A stretch of 64,000 nucleotides of DNA from Haemonchus contortus (taxonomy: Eukaryota > Nematoda > Chromadorea > Rhabditida > Trichostrongylidae), in NCBI GenBank assembly GCA_000469685.2, contig LS997564.1, positions 34,552,151 through 34,616,150 on the forward strand, given 5' to 3'. Positions 13,101-23,323 of the stretch are shown here, piece by piece. Below the pieces are notes generated by a model. The model ran no database searches, was not told the DNA's origin, and saw only the letters and a list, made by a program, of their open reading frames with translations. Positions within the stretch are counted from its first letter, which is position 1; every line of letters starts with the position of its first letter. Both the position numbers and the translations under genes were made by a program.

Positions 13101-16100
13101 TTAGTATCCTCAAGGCCGAACAAAATGGGGAAATTCACGACAAATTAAAGTTCTTAAATAATCTGATAGCAAAAAAAATCTTATGAGTAGCCTATCTAAT
13201 TTATTGACAAGTTGTATGTTTATTTGAAAAAAAAACTCGATTGTTTCAGGTAATCTCATTGATGTCTCAATGGACAGGTTTTCCGTATCCGCTAGAGGCT
13301 CTGAGGATCATTTCAGCCCCTATTCAAGCCTCATCTCACTCCTCACTCGGTCTGATCACCCTCCAGGTACTACCGCTGCACTACTTTTGGATGTATCGGA
13401 CAAAGAAGCAAAAGCAATTCCCTCCTTCCTTTTCAGGACCGACTTGTTGAACATCCGACCTACACCTTAGCACACGTGACGCTGACCCACTCTGTTATAC
13501 AACAGTGGCTTTCAAATGTCGTAAGCGTGGCAAAAACTGATGAGGCTTGCTTTTCGGTGAGTTATCAGTTATTTGGTTGCTTCCAAGTGTGCAAATATGC
13601 GAACGGACAGTTGCCTGGTTGAAAAAAAAATTTGGCGCCTTATGGAACTTGCACTGCATTTTTTATTGCTTCGCATAAGCTCCCAACGATGGAAGGGTGT
13701 GAAAGAGTACAACGTCAACTGAAGCACATAAAGCTGTCACCAATTGTTAGGGTCCACTCTCCTAAGCGGAGCTTCTATGATTCTTATTGAACCTCAATTC
13801 CCTATAGTTTCGAAGTGAACACGGTCAAGCAGCGCTGGTTCTGCGCTCATAACTTGAAGATCAACTCCCAACTAGAATTTGGTCAATTTGGTAATCTTAA
13901 TGGCTGGTTTACATATTTGCTTCCGTATCATATCAATTCTGAATAGAAGTGGCGCAAGTGACGTAAAAAGTGATTGGAACCCGATTGGAAGTTTCAAAAG
14001 CTTCGGAAAATGATAGAAAGTCCTTCCATGCCTACTCCGGTAAATGCGATAATTGATTGAAGGTGTGAGCATGTCTGAAGTTCCCACCGTTCCTATCCAA
14101 GGCTCAAAAGTGTAAGACCTCCCTGAACCAAACCAGAGTGCAGGGAAAATGTTTATGCTGCACCAGTGAGTGATTGTAATAAGCGCGCATATGATGCATC
14201 GGATTTCGCATAATCTTCCAACACCTCGACAACTGTCCGATCGGTCCCTGATCGTCAGCATCGCGTGTCACGAGAAAGGGCACGTACGTTGATATGGGAG
14301 TAGCTGCGGGGGAATGGATAGAGAAACGGGCAGGAAGAATTTGATACCTAATGTTGGAATGTATGAAAAGAAAATTATGCTGAAAAAAAATGCAAAATTA
14401 GAGCGAACAATATACCTTATAAGTTGGTAATTTTTATGATTCAGAAGGAAGAATTGAAAGATTATTTTGAGTTTCTCAGTGTAGGCAATCTACTGTTTCA
14501 GCACTGATGAACTATGAAAGAGAGGAGCTGGAGAATGGCTTCGCACGCTGAAATCCCACCAAAAAATCCGAGAACCTTTAAAGGTGTAAGCGAAAATGGG
14601 ATTCGCCTACACAGAACCACTTGACCGCTGATATCAAGCGCTTTGAGACATTGTTATGATAATTGCGCCCAAGAACTGATTTTCCTGGAAATAGCCAAGT
14701 TTCCCTCACTTAGCGTGTTGAACTGATTCCACAACATTAAGATCAACTGAATATAATATTAAATAGAGTTTGCTGTAACACGAGCTATAATGGTACTTCA
14801 TACAATCGCTCTTGCTGTACCTACTTGAGTAAACATTGACCGAGTTATGTAAGTTGGATTAAGGGTCCTTAAGTAGTCATCAAGACTAGCACCCAACACC
14901 AACACCCATGGCACCTCTAGAAGGCGCAACAGATTACGGTAAAACAAAGGCAAGGGAAGATTAAAGCTTGTTAATGTGACCGCCGAGGTAGACTAGATCG
15001 AAGAGCTATGTCTATCTATGAGTTTATGGCGCAATCTTGTAATGATTTGCAGGCTTCAGATGTAGAAAGCTTTTTTTGAGGTACCGAGAAGTATCGCAAT
15101 GTTCCAACCTCTCCAAAACGTCGCAACTCAGCTGAGCTTTTCGCCTTCAACTTATCTTTGAGAACCAATCGCCTTAATTTTCTTTGTTTCCGCCTCCGTC
15201 CGGCCATTGGCCAGAACTGATCGTAACTTTGAGTACTCATCATAAAGTCGACTGCATGAAGTAAATATCTGTGGCGGTACGGACTGTGATCGTGTAAGGC
15301 TTCTGCCGACGGCCAGTAGACGATGTCTGGCGAACGGCCCGTCGATGGCGTAAGCGCTTTCATGACATGGGATGCCATAACAGATCACACAAGACTGCGA
15401 ACATTTGCCACCGAGTCCGAACAGACCTACACGCTACCGGCCAGGTCACGCCACAGTTAACCAAGTGGTTAGCGCCATTGATTGGATACAGAGGGATTTC
15501 TGCAATCATCAATGAATAACTCTATCTCTACCCACTTGGAAACTTTCGATATGCTGCATACCTACCACAGAAATAAGTAAATAATAAATAAGTATAAGTA
15601 AATAAACAAATAATAAATAGCCAATGCAGCTTGAGGTTCCTTTAGATATTTTTGGTATTTTGAAAAAAAAATTCAGTTGTATATAAATATGTTTTACGCT
15701 TGATCTATTCAAAAGCTTTATAGAATCAGGCCCTATCAAATTTTGAGCCCTGTGATCCTGGGTGTGATATCAAATAAGGGCAAAAATTTTTCTTTGATGA
15801 GCTCTGCTACTCTTGAGCTAGGGCCTGAGAATGACCACACTTTGTAGAATTCGATGAGCAGCTTTCACACTTAGGATTTCATTGTCTTTTTTTTGATTTC
15901 TCAGAAAAATCTACTCTTAGGAAATCAGGTATCGATTACTACTTGGCCAATTTTTAGGAGGAAAAGTGATTTCAGGAATCCCTTACGGTATACTTGGAAT
16001 GGAAACTCAACGAGGAATTACACATTGTGAACAAGACTCGTGCAAATGAAATAGAATCAATTCGACCACAAGATCTCAGCACAGAAGGGAAGGACGAGAC

Positions 16101-18822
16101 ACGAATGCTGCGCTCACTAGAAGTGATTTCTATACATTTTTATATCTCTTAGGCTTTAAAGTGAAACAATTTGTTGATGTTTGTAGTGTTTTTCGCGAAT
16201 AACCAGAACTTATAAAAATCACTCCCGAAGAAATGATAAACAAAGAAAAAATAGACAGAGAGAAAATATAAACAATTAAAATGTGAAATAACTACGCATT
16301 TCAGATGATCCATTCATGCCCAGAACGGTTGATATCAATTTTCTATACTATCGAAGGGACATTTGGACAGGATACAGTGAAAAATATCCTCAAATATGTC
16401 AGTTTACCTTTATTCTTACTATTTTGGACTATTATTTTTTACGGTTCCAGAACAATTACAACTTCGATATAATGTGAACTTGATAGTAATAAGTTGAAAT
16501 TTTACAATTTTATGGTTTTTCCAAAGTAGTTCCACGATTCGACCCATTCAAAAAATTTCAGATGTTCCGCAACTTCGCCTATTCCGCTGCCACCATCGCC
16601 GACTGGCAGCAGGCTGCTGTTGAAGTCACTGGAAACGAAAATGCCGGTAACTTTCTGAAGGCCGAGAACTAGGCAGTACCAATGTTAATGCCCAAAAACC
16701 CGATTTCAGGGGAAATGCTAAAGGAGTGGTTCTCACGAAAGACTCGACCAGTGCTACAGATGACCGTCACCACTCAAGCTATTCAATTCGAGGTGAGTTT
16801 GCGCAGTATCACTAGATAGGGGGTGAATGTGTATCAGAATCTCACGCAAATTAGTACAAACGGAATAACACAAGCACTTCGAAAGAACTCTCAAGCAGTC
16901 ATACATTCACTCACCTATTTACTTACTAACAGAAATTTAAATTGAATATTATCAAGGACAGGTCCCTGCGCAAGTTTTGCTTGATCCAGGAACGAGCACG
17001 AACCGCTTTGGTAAAGCTTGTAACGTCCTTATCGCGGTGTCAATGCACTTACATTTGAATTTCATGATCACTTAGGCCCAGGTGACTACTGTATCGGTAT
17101 TTTGGGTTATTTTTCATAAATATAAATAAATAAAAAACAAATAATTAATATAAATCAATCTCTATGAATAGATGTAAAATCGCTGTGAATGAGGAACACA
17201 AGGTCACCAATTTATGCGTATTACAGCAATTGACCGACGAACTTTGGACTGTTCCGTTGGAAATCGTCGGATCCTCGGGTATCCAATTGGTTGCAGTTAC
17301 GGATAAATCAACAATATTACCGTTCACCTCAAACGATTATGTCATAGCTGATCCACGTAGGAAATCGACTTCTATGATTGTATACGATGTAAGTTTCTTG
17401 AAGTTGTACCCAGAAGTTTATCTGCTATTCAGGTAGGTTCCTCTTACTTACGAAGAGCGAAGCCTCAACCTAGGTTATCACTGATGGCAGTAGATAAGTC
17501 ATAGCCTTCCATGATTAACTGATCGAGTGGATACGATAATCAGTTGATTGTAAGCGGAAACCATAACGATTCTATTATAGGCAGATTCTTACATTCGTAT
17601 GATTCGCTGCTGGGATGACACCAGGTGTCCAGCGAATCGTGACGCTGTTCGAGGCATTCTTCGGGATCTCGTGGCCGTCTTACTTACCGACCGATTGCCA
17701 CCACCACAACTTGTGGATATTCCCAAATGGAAGGCTGTATTCAAGGTAAGAATGGATTCCTTCTTACGAGTAATTATCATGTCTAGGTTACAACGGAAAA
17801 GTGATAAAGAAACTCCATGAGTTTATGAGTTTCTACTCCTTACTAGCCTGAGTACTTTCTTAGAGGCATTGGGGATTCCAGAGCTGACCGATAAGGGCGT
17901 GGGAAATCGTGAGCAAGCTTCAAATCACTGCCATTTTTGGGTTCCAATTCCTAAAAATTACAGACCAACTTTAAGGATCTGGTCACGTGGGGTAAGACTG
18001 CTGATCTGAAGTCTCAACTGGTCCTATATGTATACGCTTTTATGCTGTGCTGTGCGTCACATACGTGAAATCAGCAATGCTAAGACCAGAGAAGCTTACA
18101 CTAGCTAGCTCATTACCATACAAAATTTAAGAAAAGGGGCGTGGTGGGCGGAGGTTCCGGGAAGGGGCGGGGCTTCCTGAGATACTTACATTGAATTCAA
18201 AAAATTCCCCACTAATTTCTCGTCTTCAAACTTCCTCCGCTACGGTAATACCAACTGTTTCAGTTTTCTCAAAACAACCGTATCCTCAACGGTAACGCTG
18301 CTTGCTGTGCACAGTACGCAATTTCGCGCAATGCGGAAATCGCTTGCACGTGGGTTGTACGAGACACATGCGAGAAGATTCGACTATTTAATACAATTGC
18401 TACTTCCGGTGTCTAATGAGAATTGTTAACGATTTCTTGCCATGTACAGTATTCCCCATACGTCTCTAACGTGCTCTAGTTGACCATACTTTGCCACAAT
18501 TTCGAACCCCCACAGCGCATAGTCAAAGTGAGAAACGATTGCGTCCCCCCAACAGCCATTACCAACCCGTTTTCTTCCAAAACCACCTCATGGCCAAATC
18601 ATTTGCTATTGTGTACAGTCCCGGAAACGTTTTTGAGGACTATTTTGATGAACGCTAGTGCTCCAGCTGAGGCCACAAATTGCCGCTAATATTGGAGCCC
18701 AGAGCTTTATTTTGCCTCAGAATGGCACTATTTCCGTGCCTTCAAATACGGTTGTATGTTTTTTGTGGTCGCTTATGACCTATGAACAGATTCTCAATCA
18801 TTCTGTTTGTACTGTAATATAG
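4189..18822 (+). CDS. M1 aminopeptidase-like type II membrane protein, predicted inactive
   Basis: Deduced exons are 4189-4516, 4599-4795, 4851-4918, 7572-7698, 8021-8087, 11214-11296, 11632-11700, 11799-11903, 12415-12561, 12731-12859, 13250-13366, 13437-13556, 15976-16122, 16305-16397, 16562-16646, 16710-16792, 17227-17388, 17581-17745, an unresolved stretch, then 18264-18408, 18480-18527 and 18659-18822. Phases agree at every listed junction. The product is about 880 residues or slightly more: an 11-residue Lys-rich cytosolic tail, a transmembrane helix at about 12-36, a Ser/Thr-rich stalk with a Thr run to about 175, then an M1 fold. Family landmarks include [11 protein letters not shown] (M1: RRAFPCFDEPAL), [19 protein letters not shown] in place of HELAHQWFGN, and a C-terminal [11 protein letters not shown] helix (M1: LR..VL..AC). 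Catalytic motifs are lost (see findings). Nematodes have several such non-peptidase M1 homologues, C. elegans MNP-1 among them; orthology is untested. The start is the ATG just before the tail and helix. Short exons between 17745 and 18264 are uncertain, and an extra exon at 16962-17010 is possible. Confidence 0.8.
4919..7571 (+). other. Large intron (2.65 kb) between stalk and M1 domain
   Basis: Flanking exon phases match (phase 2) across gtaagt at 4919 and ttttcag ending at 7571. I found no coding motif, repeat family or RNA gene inside. Reading frames here are short and unconvincing. A small additional stalk exon cannot be excluded. Confidence 0.45.
8088..11213 (+). other. Large intron (3.1 kb) carrying a retrotransposon remnant
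   Basis: The intron lies between VVNCDT and VTLCVAK of the M1-like protein (phase 1 on both sides). It contains the RTE 3' fragment at 10319-10650, described separately. Nothing else was identified. Confidence 0.5.
10319..10650 (+). mobile_element. 5'-truncated RTE-type non-LTR retrotransposon, 3' end
   Basis: An uninterrupted frame of 102 codons to the stop at 10625-10627 contains [24 protein letters not shown], and [11 protein letters not shown] followed by DDQRDDR. This is the characteristic C-terminus after the reverse transcriptase in RTE elements of strongylid nematodes. It is followed by ggtgatacaggtgacaggtga, the short direct-repeat tail typical of the RTE 3' end. Homology begins abruptly at 10319, as expected from 5' truncation during target-primed reverse transcription. 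It lies in the sense direction within an intron of the M1-like gene. With no frameshift or internal stop, the insertion seems fairly recent. Confidence 0.85.
13557..15975 (+). other. Large intron (2.4 kb) splitting the zinc-binding region
   Basis: Phase-0 donor gtgagt at 13557 and acceptor tttcag at 15975. Joining the exons restores the exact HExxH-X18-E spacing, which supports a direct junction. The intron holds minus-strand open stretches of 129 codons (13872-14261) and 120 codons (15016-15378), neither of which I recognise. A TAAA/TAAATAA-rich tract lies at about 15570-15620. Confidence 0.5.
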
Positions 18823-18831
18823 ATAATTTCA

Positions 18832-18837
18832 AATAAA
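18832..18837 (+). terminator. AATAAA polyadenylation signal of the M1-like gene
   Basis: AATAAA lies 10 bp after the predicted stop TAG at 18820-18822. It supports the last exon ending here. Confidence 0.6.
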
Positions 18838-19374
18838 AGTGTTCAATCATTTAAAACTGCTCTCGAATCACTGTCACACACACACACTACAAAAAAAATG
18901 GAGAGGAGAGGAGGGGGAGTGACACAATATCGTTTCCACCTCCTTACCTTAGATTGAAAACGAGGGCGTGAAACAAGGCACGAAAGCTGGTCAGTGAAGA
19001 AAAATCAAAGAAAAAAATGAGTGCAAGCAGATTCTAATATTGTACATCAATCTCTTATCTTTAATATTTATTAAATTATTTATCTAATTGTTTATGCTTG
19101 CAACCTCACGCGACTTTCCTAATAGATGAAAATTGATGTAATAGTTCTCGCTAGAAAAAGCTAAATTATTACATTGCAAAGGGGTCTGATAGCGGGATTG
19201 CTTGTTCAGAACCATTTCATCCCTACAGAATCGACTGCTAGTAGCAGTCTCGATAAGCCTACGTTGAATGCACTGATTTCAATGAGACCTTGGCTGCATA
19301 GGCCTACAATCGAACTAAACATTCGTACACGGTTGAACACAAATTAGAGAAGTGGCGCATCTTACAATTTTGCT
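18838..19374. other. Convergent intergenic spacer
   Basis: About 540 bp between the 3' ends of the M1-like gene (+) and the collagen gene (-). It has a short CA repeat near 18880 and AT-rich DNA. No gene was seen. Confidence 0.5.
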
Positions 19375-19386
19375 TATTTATTTATT
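19375..19386 (-). terminator. Polyadenylation signals of the collagen gene
   Basis: tttatttattta on the + strand gives overlapping AATAAA hexamers on the - strand, about 115 bp after the collagen stop codon. Confidence 0.5.
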
Positions 19387-19498
19387 TTTGATTGAGGCAC
19401 TAGACCTATTTACAAGCGAATTGTCTCCTTGTAGAACACGAAACTCGAGTAATTTCATATTTATTCTAACAAATACCATGTCACTGTCGATCAGCTTT

Positions 19499-20469
19499 TT
19501 AGAGGCGACGGTTTCTATATCCTCCTGCAGTAGGGCGAGGTGGCGACAGTAGTGGTGCATCGGCTCCCTTATCTTGACGAGCTGGGCAGTTACAGTAGTT
19601 GGCGTCCTCTCCAACTTTTCCAGGAAGTCCCGCAGGTCCTGGCATACCGGGGAATGCGTCATGTCCAGGGTTTCCGGGAAGACCAGGGGTACCAGGTGTT
19701 CCAGGATTTCCATCAAGACCAGGCTCACCAGCCTTTCCTGGTAGACCAGGTTCTCCAGTCCATCCAGGTTCACCAGGCTGTCCTGGGGCTCCGGGGAACG
19801 AAGTGGTGCCAGGCATGCCATCGGGTCCTGTTGCTCCATCAAATCCAGGTTTGCCAGGTTCTCCATCATCACCAGGAACTCCGACAGGTCCGGGAGTTCC
19901 GTCGGCTCCAGGTGGTCCAACTTTTCCAGGTGACCCTGGGAATCCCTGTTCACCTTCTGATCCAGTCGGACCTTGTTCTCCGGGAGGCCCTGGTGGACAT
20001 CTGATGCAGCCTGAAGTTCATTGCTTATAGAGTGTACAGGGTGTTTAGTAAATAAAGAAAACATACCTCCAGGTGTATCGTACATTACAGAAAGTGAGTT
20101 TCCATTGACTCCAGGTTTTCCGTCAACACCAGCAAGACCCTCATCTCCTCGAGTACCAGGTGGTCCTGGTGGTCCAGGCGGTCCAGCAGGGCATCCTTGG
20201 TTATTCTCCTGGCAGTTGCACTGTCCAGGATAGACGTAACGTTTGGCACGGAAGATGCTAGGCACAGCGTTGACTGAATGGCCGGTGGGGCTCTGCAGAA
20301 TAAGTAGGCGATCCCAGGTGTCTTCAGCGATCAGGCGGAACTCCTCCAGACCAACGCTGAACTCATCTTGAAGAGAAGCAATGTCATTGGCGATCTGCCC
20401 AACACTGATCAGAGCACATAGTACACCAAATAGGCAGATGCCAGCTCCTACGTAGCCAGCGGTAGTCAT
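19499..20469 (-). CDS. Nematode cuticle collagen (col family)
   Basis: A structural collagen of the cuticle, secreted by hypodermis as a procollagen. Exons complement(20067-20469) and complement(19499-20010) are joined across a 56-bp intron (phase 1) and encode 304 residues. The N-terminal domain (nematode cuticle collagen N-terminal family) has a membrane/signal-anchor helix at about 7-27. Next comes a helical non-collagenous stretch, then the subtilisin-like processing site RAKR at residues 74-77. Cysteines flank the triple-helix blocks: CNC at 84-86 and C93 before the first Gly-X-Y block, CIRC at 136-139 between blocks, and YCNC after the last. The first Gly-X-Y block is short (about 10 triplets); the second is long with a few interruptions. 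The tail is short and Arg-rich. The start is the only Met before the N-terminal domain, and a TATA box lies about 40 bp upstream. I cannot assign the specific col ortholog. Confidence 0.95.
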
Positions 20470-20507
20470 CGTTGGAGTCGATGGGTTCTAAGACTTGGTG
20501 ATCGGGC

Positions 20508-20514
20508 TTTTATA
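20508..20514 (-). promoter_or_regulatory. TATA box of the collagen gene
   Basis: On the - strand the sequence gactataaaagcccg lies about 40 bp upstream of the collagen ATG. Strong TATA boxes at this distance are usual for moult-pulsed nematode collagen genes. Confidence 0.6.
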
Positions 20515-23101
20515 GTCAAAGCTCTAGGTGTAGGCAACTGACCGCATAGATCCGCAAAAACTGCATAGTCTGGATTGAACTGTTTAGCGGCGCCATCCCG
20601 TTCGGCTACGGCGAACGGAAACAGCACCGATAAGAACCGCAATAATATTGTCTATTAAGAGAATATGATGTAGGAATGAGTGATTGAGCTCATTGATATT
20701 TGATGTTTACAAAAAAACGAGTTCTTCAAGATTAGAGTCACTAGAAAGCAAAGTCTCTTTTTTCCATCGGGAACTTGTCATAAAGCTGGCTAGAACAATC
20801 CTCCTCACATTGACGAAAGGATTCGCAACAACGGAAAGATTAATCAGGTTCAACTAAGTATAACACCTGTGAAGCGTTGGTTTTCGGCATTGTCGGCGTT
20901 TTTTAAAAAAAGGGGTTTCTAGGTTCATTCAGTGAAGAGGAGAGATAAGTGTCTTCCTATTAGACAAACGTGTTACCTCCAATTCGCCCGTGGGGATGGG
21001 AAACCGAGTTGGTAAGGAGGAAATCTTTCAACCAAATTCTTTCTTTTTCTTTGCAAAATTCTTCTCACTTTTCTCAGCATAGCATTTGCTAAAGTAAGTA
21101 TTCGAATGAGGAGCGGTGAGGACTTAACTAAGAGAGCTAGGTGTTCTTCAACAGATTAGCCGTGGAATACGGCGGAAAATGATGGGGTGGTGATGTGAAG
21201 TTACAGGCCTTAGACCACTTTCTAGTAAATGAATAATGTCTCCGAAATTGAAATAAAGAAGAATTGCATTAAACTGAAATTGCTTTTCAGAATGATGGGG
21301 GATTGTTGTTATATTGTAGAAAGGCAATATTGAAAATTTATAAAGAATGTGAAAAAATGAAATTGATAAAAAGTTGAAAAACTACTATTAATTTAAATAA
21401 ACTAGTCGTTCTACTCTCAGAAGCTTTGATTGTATTTCAGTCCTCCTAAAGTCAAAAATACTAACGATCAAAGACTGGGAGTCAGCGCTAACTTGTCATA
21501 TTATATTATAGAAGGTGTACAACATCAATTTTCTCAAATATCATACAGCTATACTGTAGGAATGAATGACTCTATAGACAGATAGATAATTGAATAACAA
21601 TAATATCAATAATATATATATACTATATATATGAAATCATTCATTCCTTATTCGAAATTGAAGCACCGGACTTCTTTTTGCTATTATGGCGTTAGCCACC
21701 GTTAACTTATGGTTAGAGATTTTTTTATGATCCCAATGTTTTTACTTTTTGCACGCAGGCTCAACTCTGGCAAAAAGTAACAAAAAATAAATGAGCAGAT
21801 GATATATAAGAAATAGTAGAATGATCGTTGTCATCAAATGGGACTTCTAATAAAAAGAGTGGTATTATTTTGGTAGAGTGTACCCACTCTGACGCCCGCG
21901 CTTCGCCTTTCCCTCTGACAGCCGAGACTTCATAGTAATTCCATTTTATAAACTCTGCTCTACCCATGAATTGCCTATGAACAGACAATTCATCAGCGGT
22001 TTTCCGCCCAAGTGTATTGAAAGATGCAAGTCACCCACTGAGGGCGTGCATAAATGATTACTTGAGCGAAAAGTTAACGACACTCCGAAGTATGTGAAGG
22101 CGGATTATGATTTGATCAACACGATTATTTTTTGATTAGTGCAGTAGCAACCCGCAAACGAGGTTTTTTGATTTATGAAGCTGAGCTTTGATGCATTTGC
22201 CGACAAACGCCAAACTGCTAACAAAACCTCATTTCTCAAAAATATTTTGTGCTAAACCTTCGAGCAAATAAATGTCAGAGGCACCACTGGAATGACTGGC
22301 AAATCAGTGCCATATCAGCAGCTACGATTCAAAAGATCGTAATTATGAACCAACTCCTTCATTCGACCCGTTTATTCTTTTAGCATGACATCCCTCTAAC
22401 TCTGACTGTTTTTCAGCTGAAGGGAATAAATAGGATTCTGCACCGAGATTTCTGATTACTCCTTGCTAAATTGGTAAAGAAAAAACCAGCCACGTTCAAG
22501 GCATCTGATCCAGCAGGCAGCACTGGTATTTAGTAATTTGACTGAAGCAATTAGAGGGCACACCTTGCCTCAGTGAAATTTAGTCTGTGGACTATGTCTT
22601 TGAGAGCTTACTTCTCCTCCTTTCCTTGCTTTTCAGTTCTTATCCTTGATTTATGATAGAATATAAATCCCCTGCCTTCAACGATTACCGCCTCAAATGT
22701 CTATAAAGCTGCCAGTCATAATCTACGGACCATTTGAATGGTCGCAAAGTACATTTCCTTGTCCAATACCGTTTCCGATTCATCAAGAAATATCCTCTAC
22801 CTGACAAATCATTTAAGGATTACCATATCTACCATCTATAAAACTGTCATATTCAATCAGTTGAACATGATACCGTAACTCAGATATGAATCTTGTTAGC
22901 CTACCAATTAACGATCCCAGAATTTTTCCACTGACACTAGCTGTCATTAGGAAAACTAATTGCTCCCCTGGACGTGCACTGAGTATTTATTGGCCACAGA
23001 CCCTAGCTATCTGGTTACCACTTCCGTTTGCGGCCGGTTGTGGGCATTTCGCAAGATCACAGCGTAGGTACGGGAACTTTGGGAGACTTTCGTACGGCAA
23101 G
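20515..23101. other. Intergenic region, collagen promoter side
   Basis: AT-rich with a TATATA tract near 21610-21635. No motif-bearing reading frame was found. The part nearest 20.5 kb presumably contains collagen regulatory DNA, but I could not identify individual sites. Confidence 0.4.
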
Positions 23102-23323
23102 ATGAAGAAAATGAAGTCACTCTCTATCCTGTCGACATTGCTCCCACTGCTGGCGCTTCTCAATTCTCTTATTTCATCCCAGGTGATTGTTTCCCCAAAT
23201 TTAGACTTCTTCGAACATATCTGCGATCGTTGGAAGGAAATGAGGCAAGCAGAAACTATGTTCATTTCCCCCGAACATTTACCTTTAAGCTCACGCAATC
23301 TGTGTGGGGTTGAGTGGGGTTGA
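23102..23323 (+). CDS. Possible small secreted peptide or first exon
   Basis: A 73-codon frame from ATG 23102 begins MKKMKSLSILSTLLPLLALL, a credible signal peptide with likely cleavage after about residue 26. It continues as a polar stretch with two cysteines (C41 and C68). A splice donor (tcccag|gtgatt) falls exactly after the signal peptide, so this may be the first exon of a longer gene instead. I do not recognise the mature part. The frame is open further upstream, but the upstream part does not look coding. No poly(A) signal is close by. Confidence 0.3.
   Translation: MKKMKSLSILSTLLPLLALLNSLISSQVIVSPNLDFFEHICDRWKEMRQAETMFISPEHLPLSSRNLCGVEWG

Noticed and set aside
13872..14261. 129-codon minus-strand frame in an M1-gene intron
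   Set aside because: No recognisable motif or supporting splice structure. Consistent with a chance frame or old repeat.
15016..15378. 120-codon minus-strand frame in an M1-gene intron
   Set aside because: Composition is plausible, but a second overlapping frame (15152-15388) is equally open and no family is recognised. Not enough to call a nested gene.
19540..20233. Plus-strand Gly/Pro-rich frames opposite the collagen
   Set aside because: Antisense of Gly-Pro-Pro codons (ggn/ccn) also reads as Gly/Pro-rich. Signal anchor, RAKR site, TATA box and intron all support only the minus strand.
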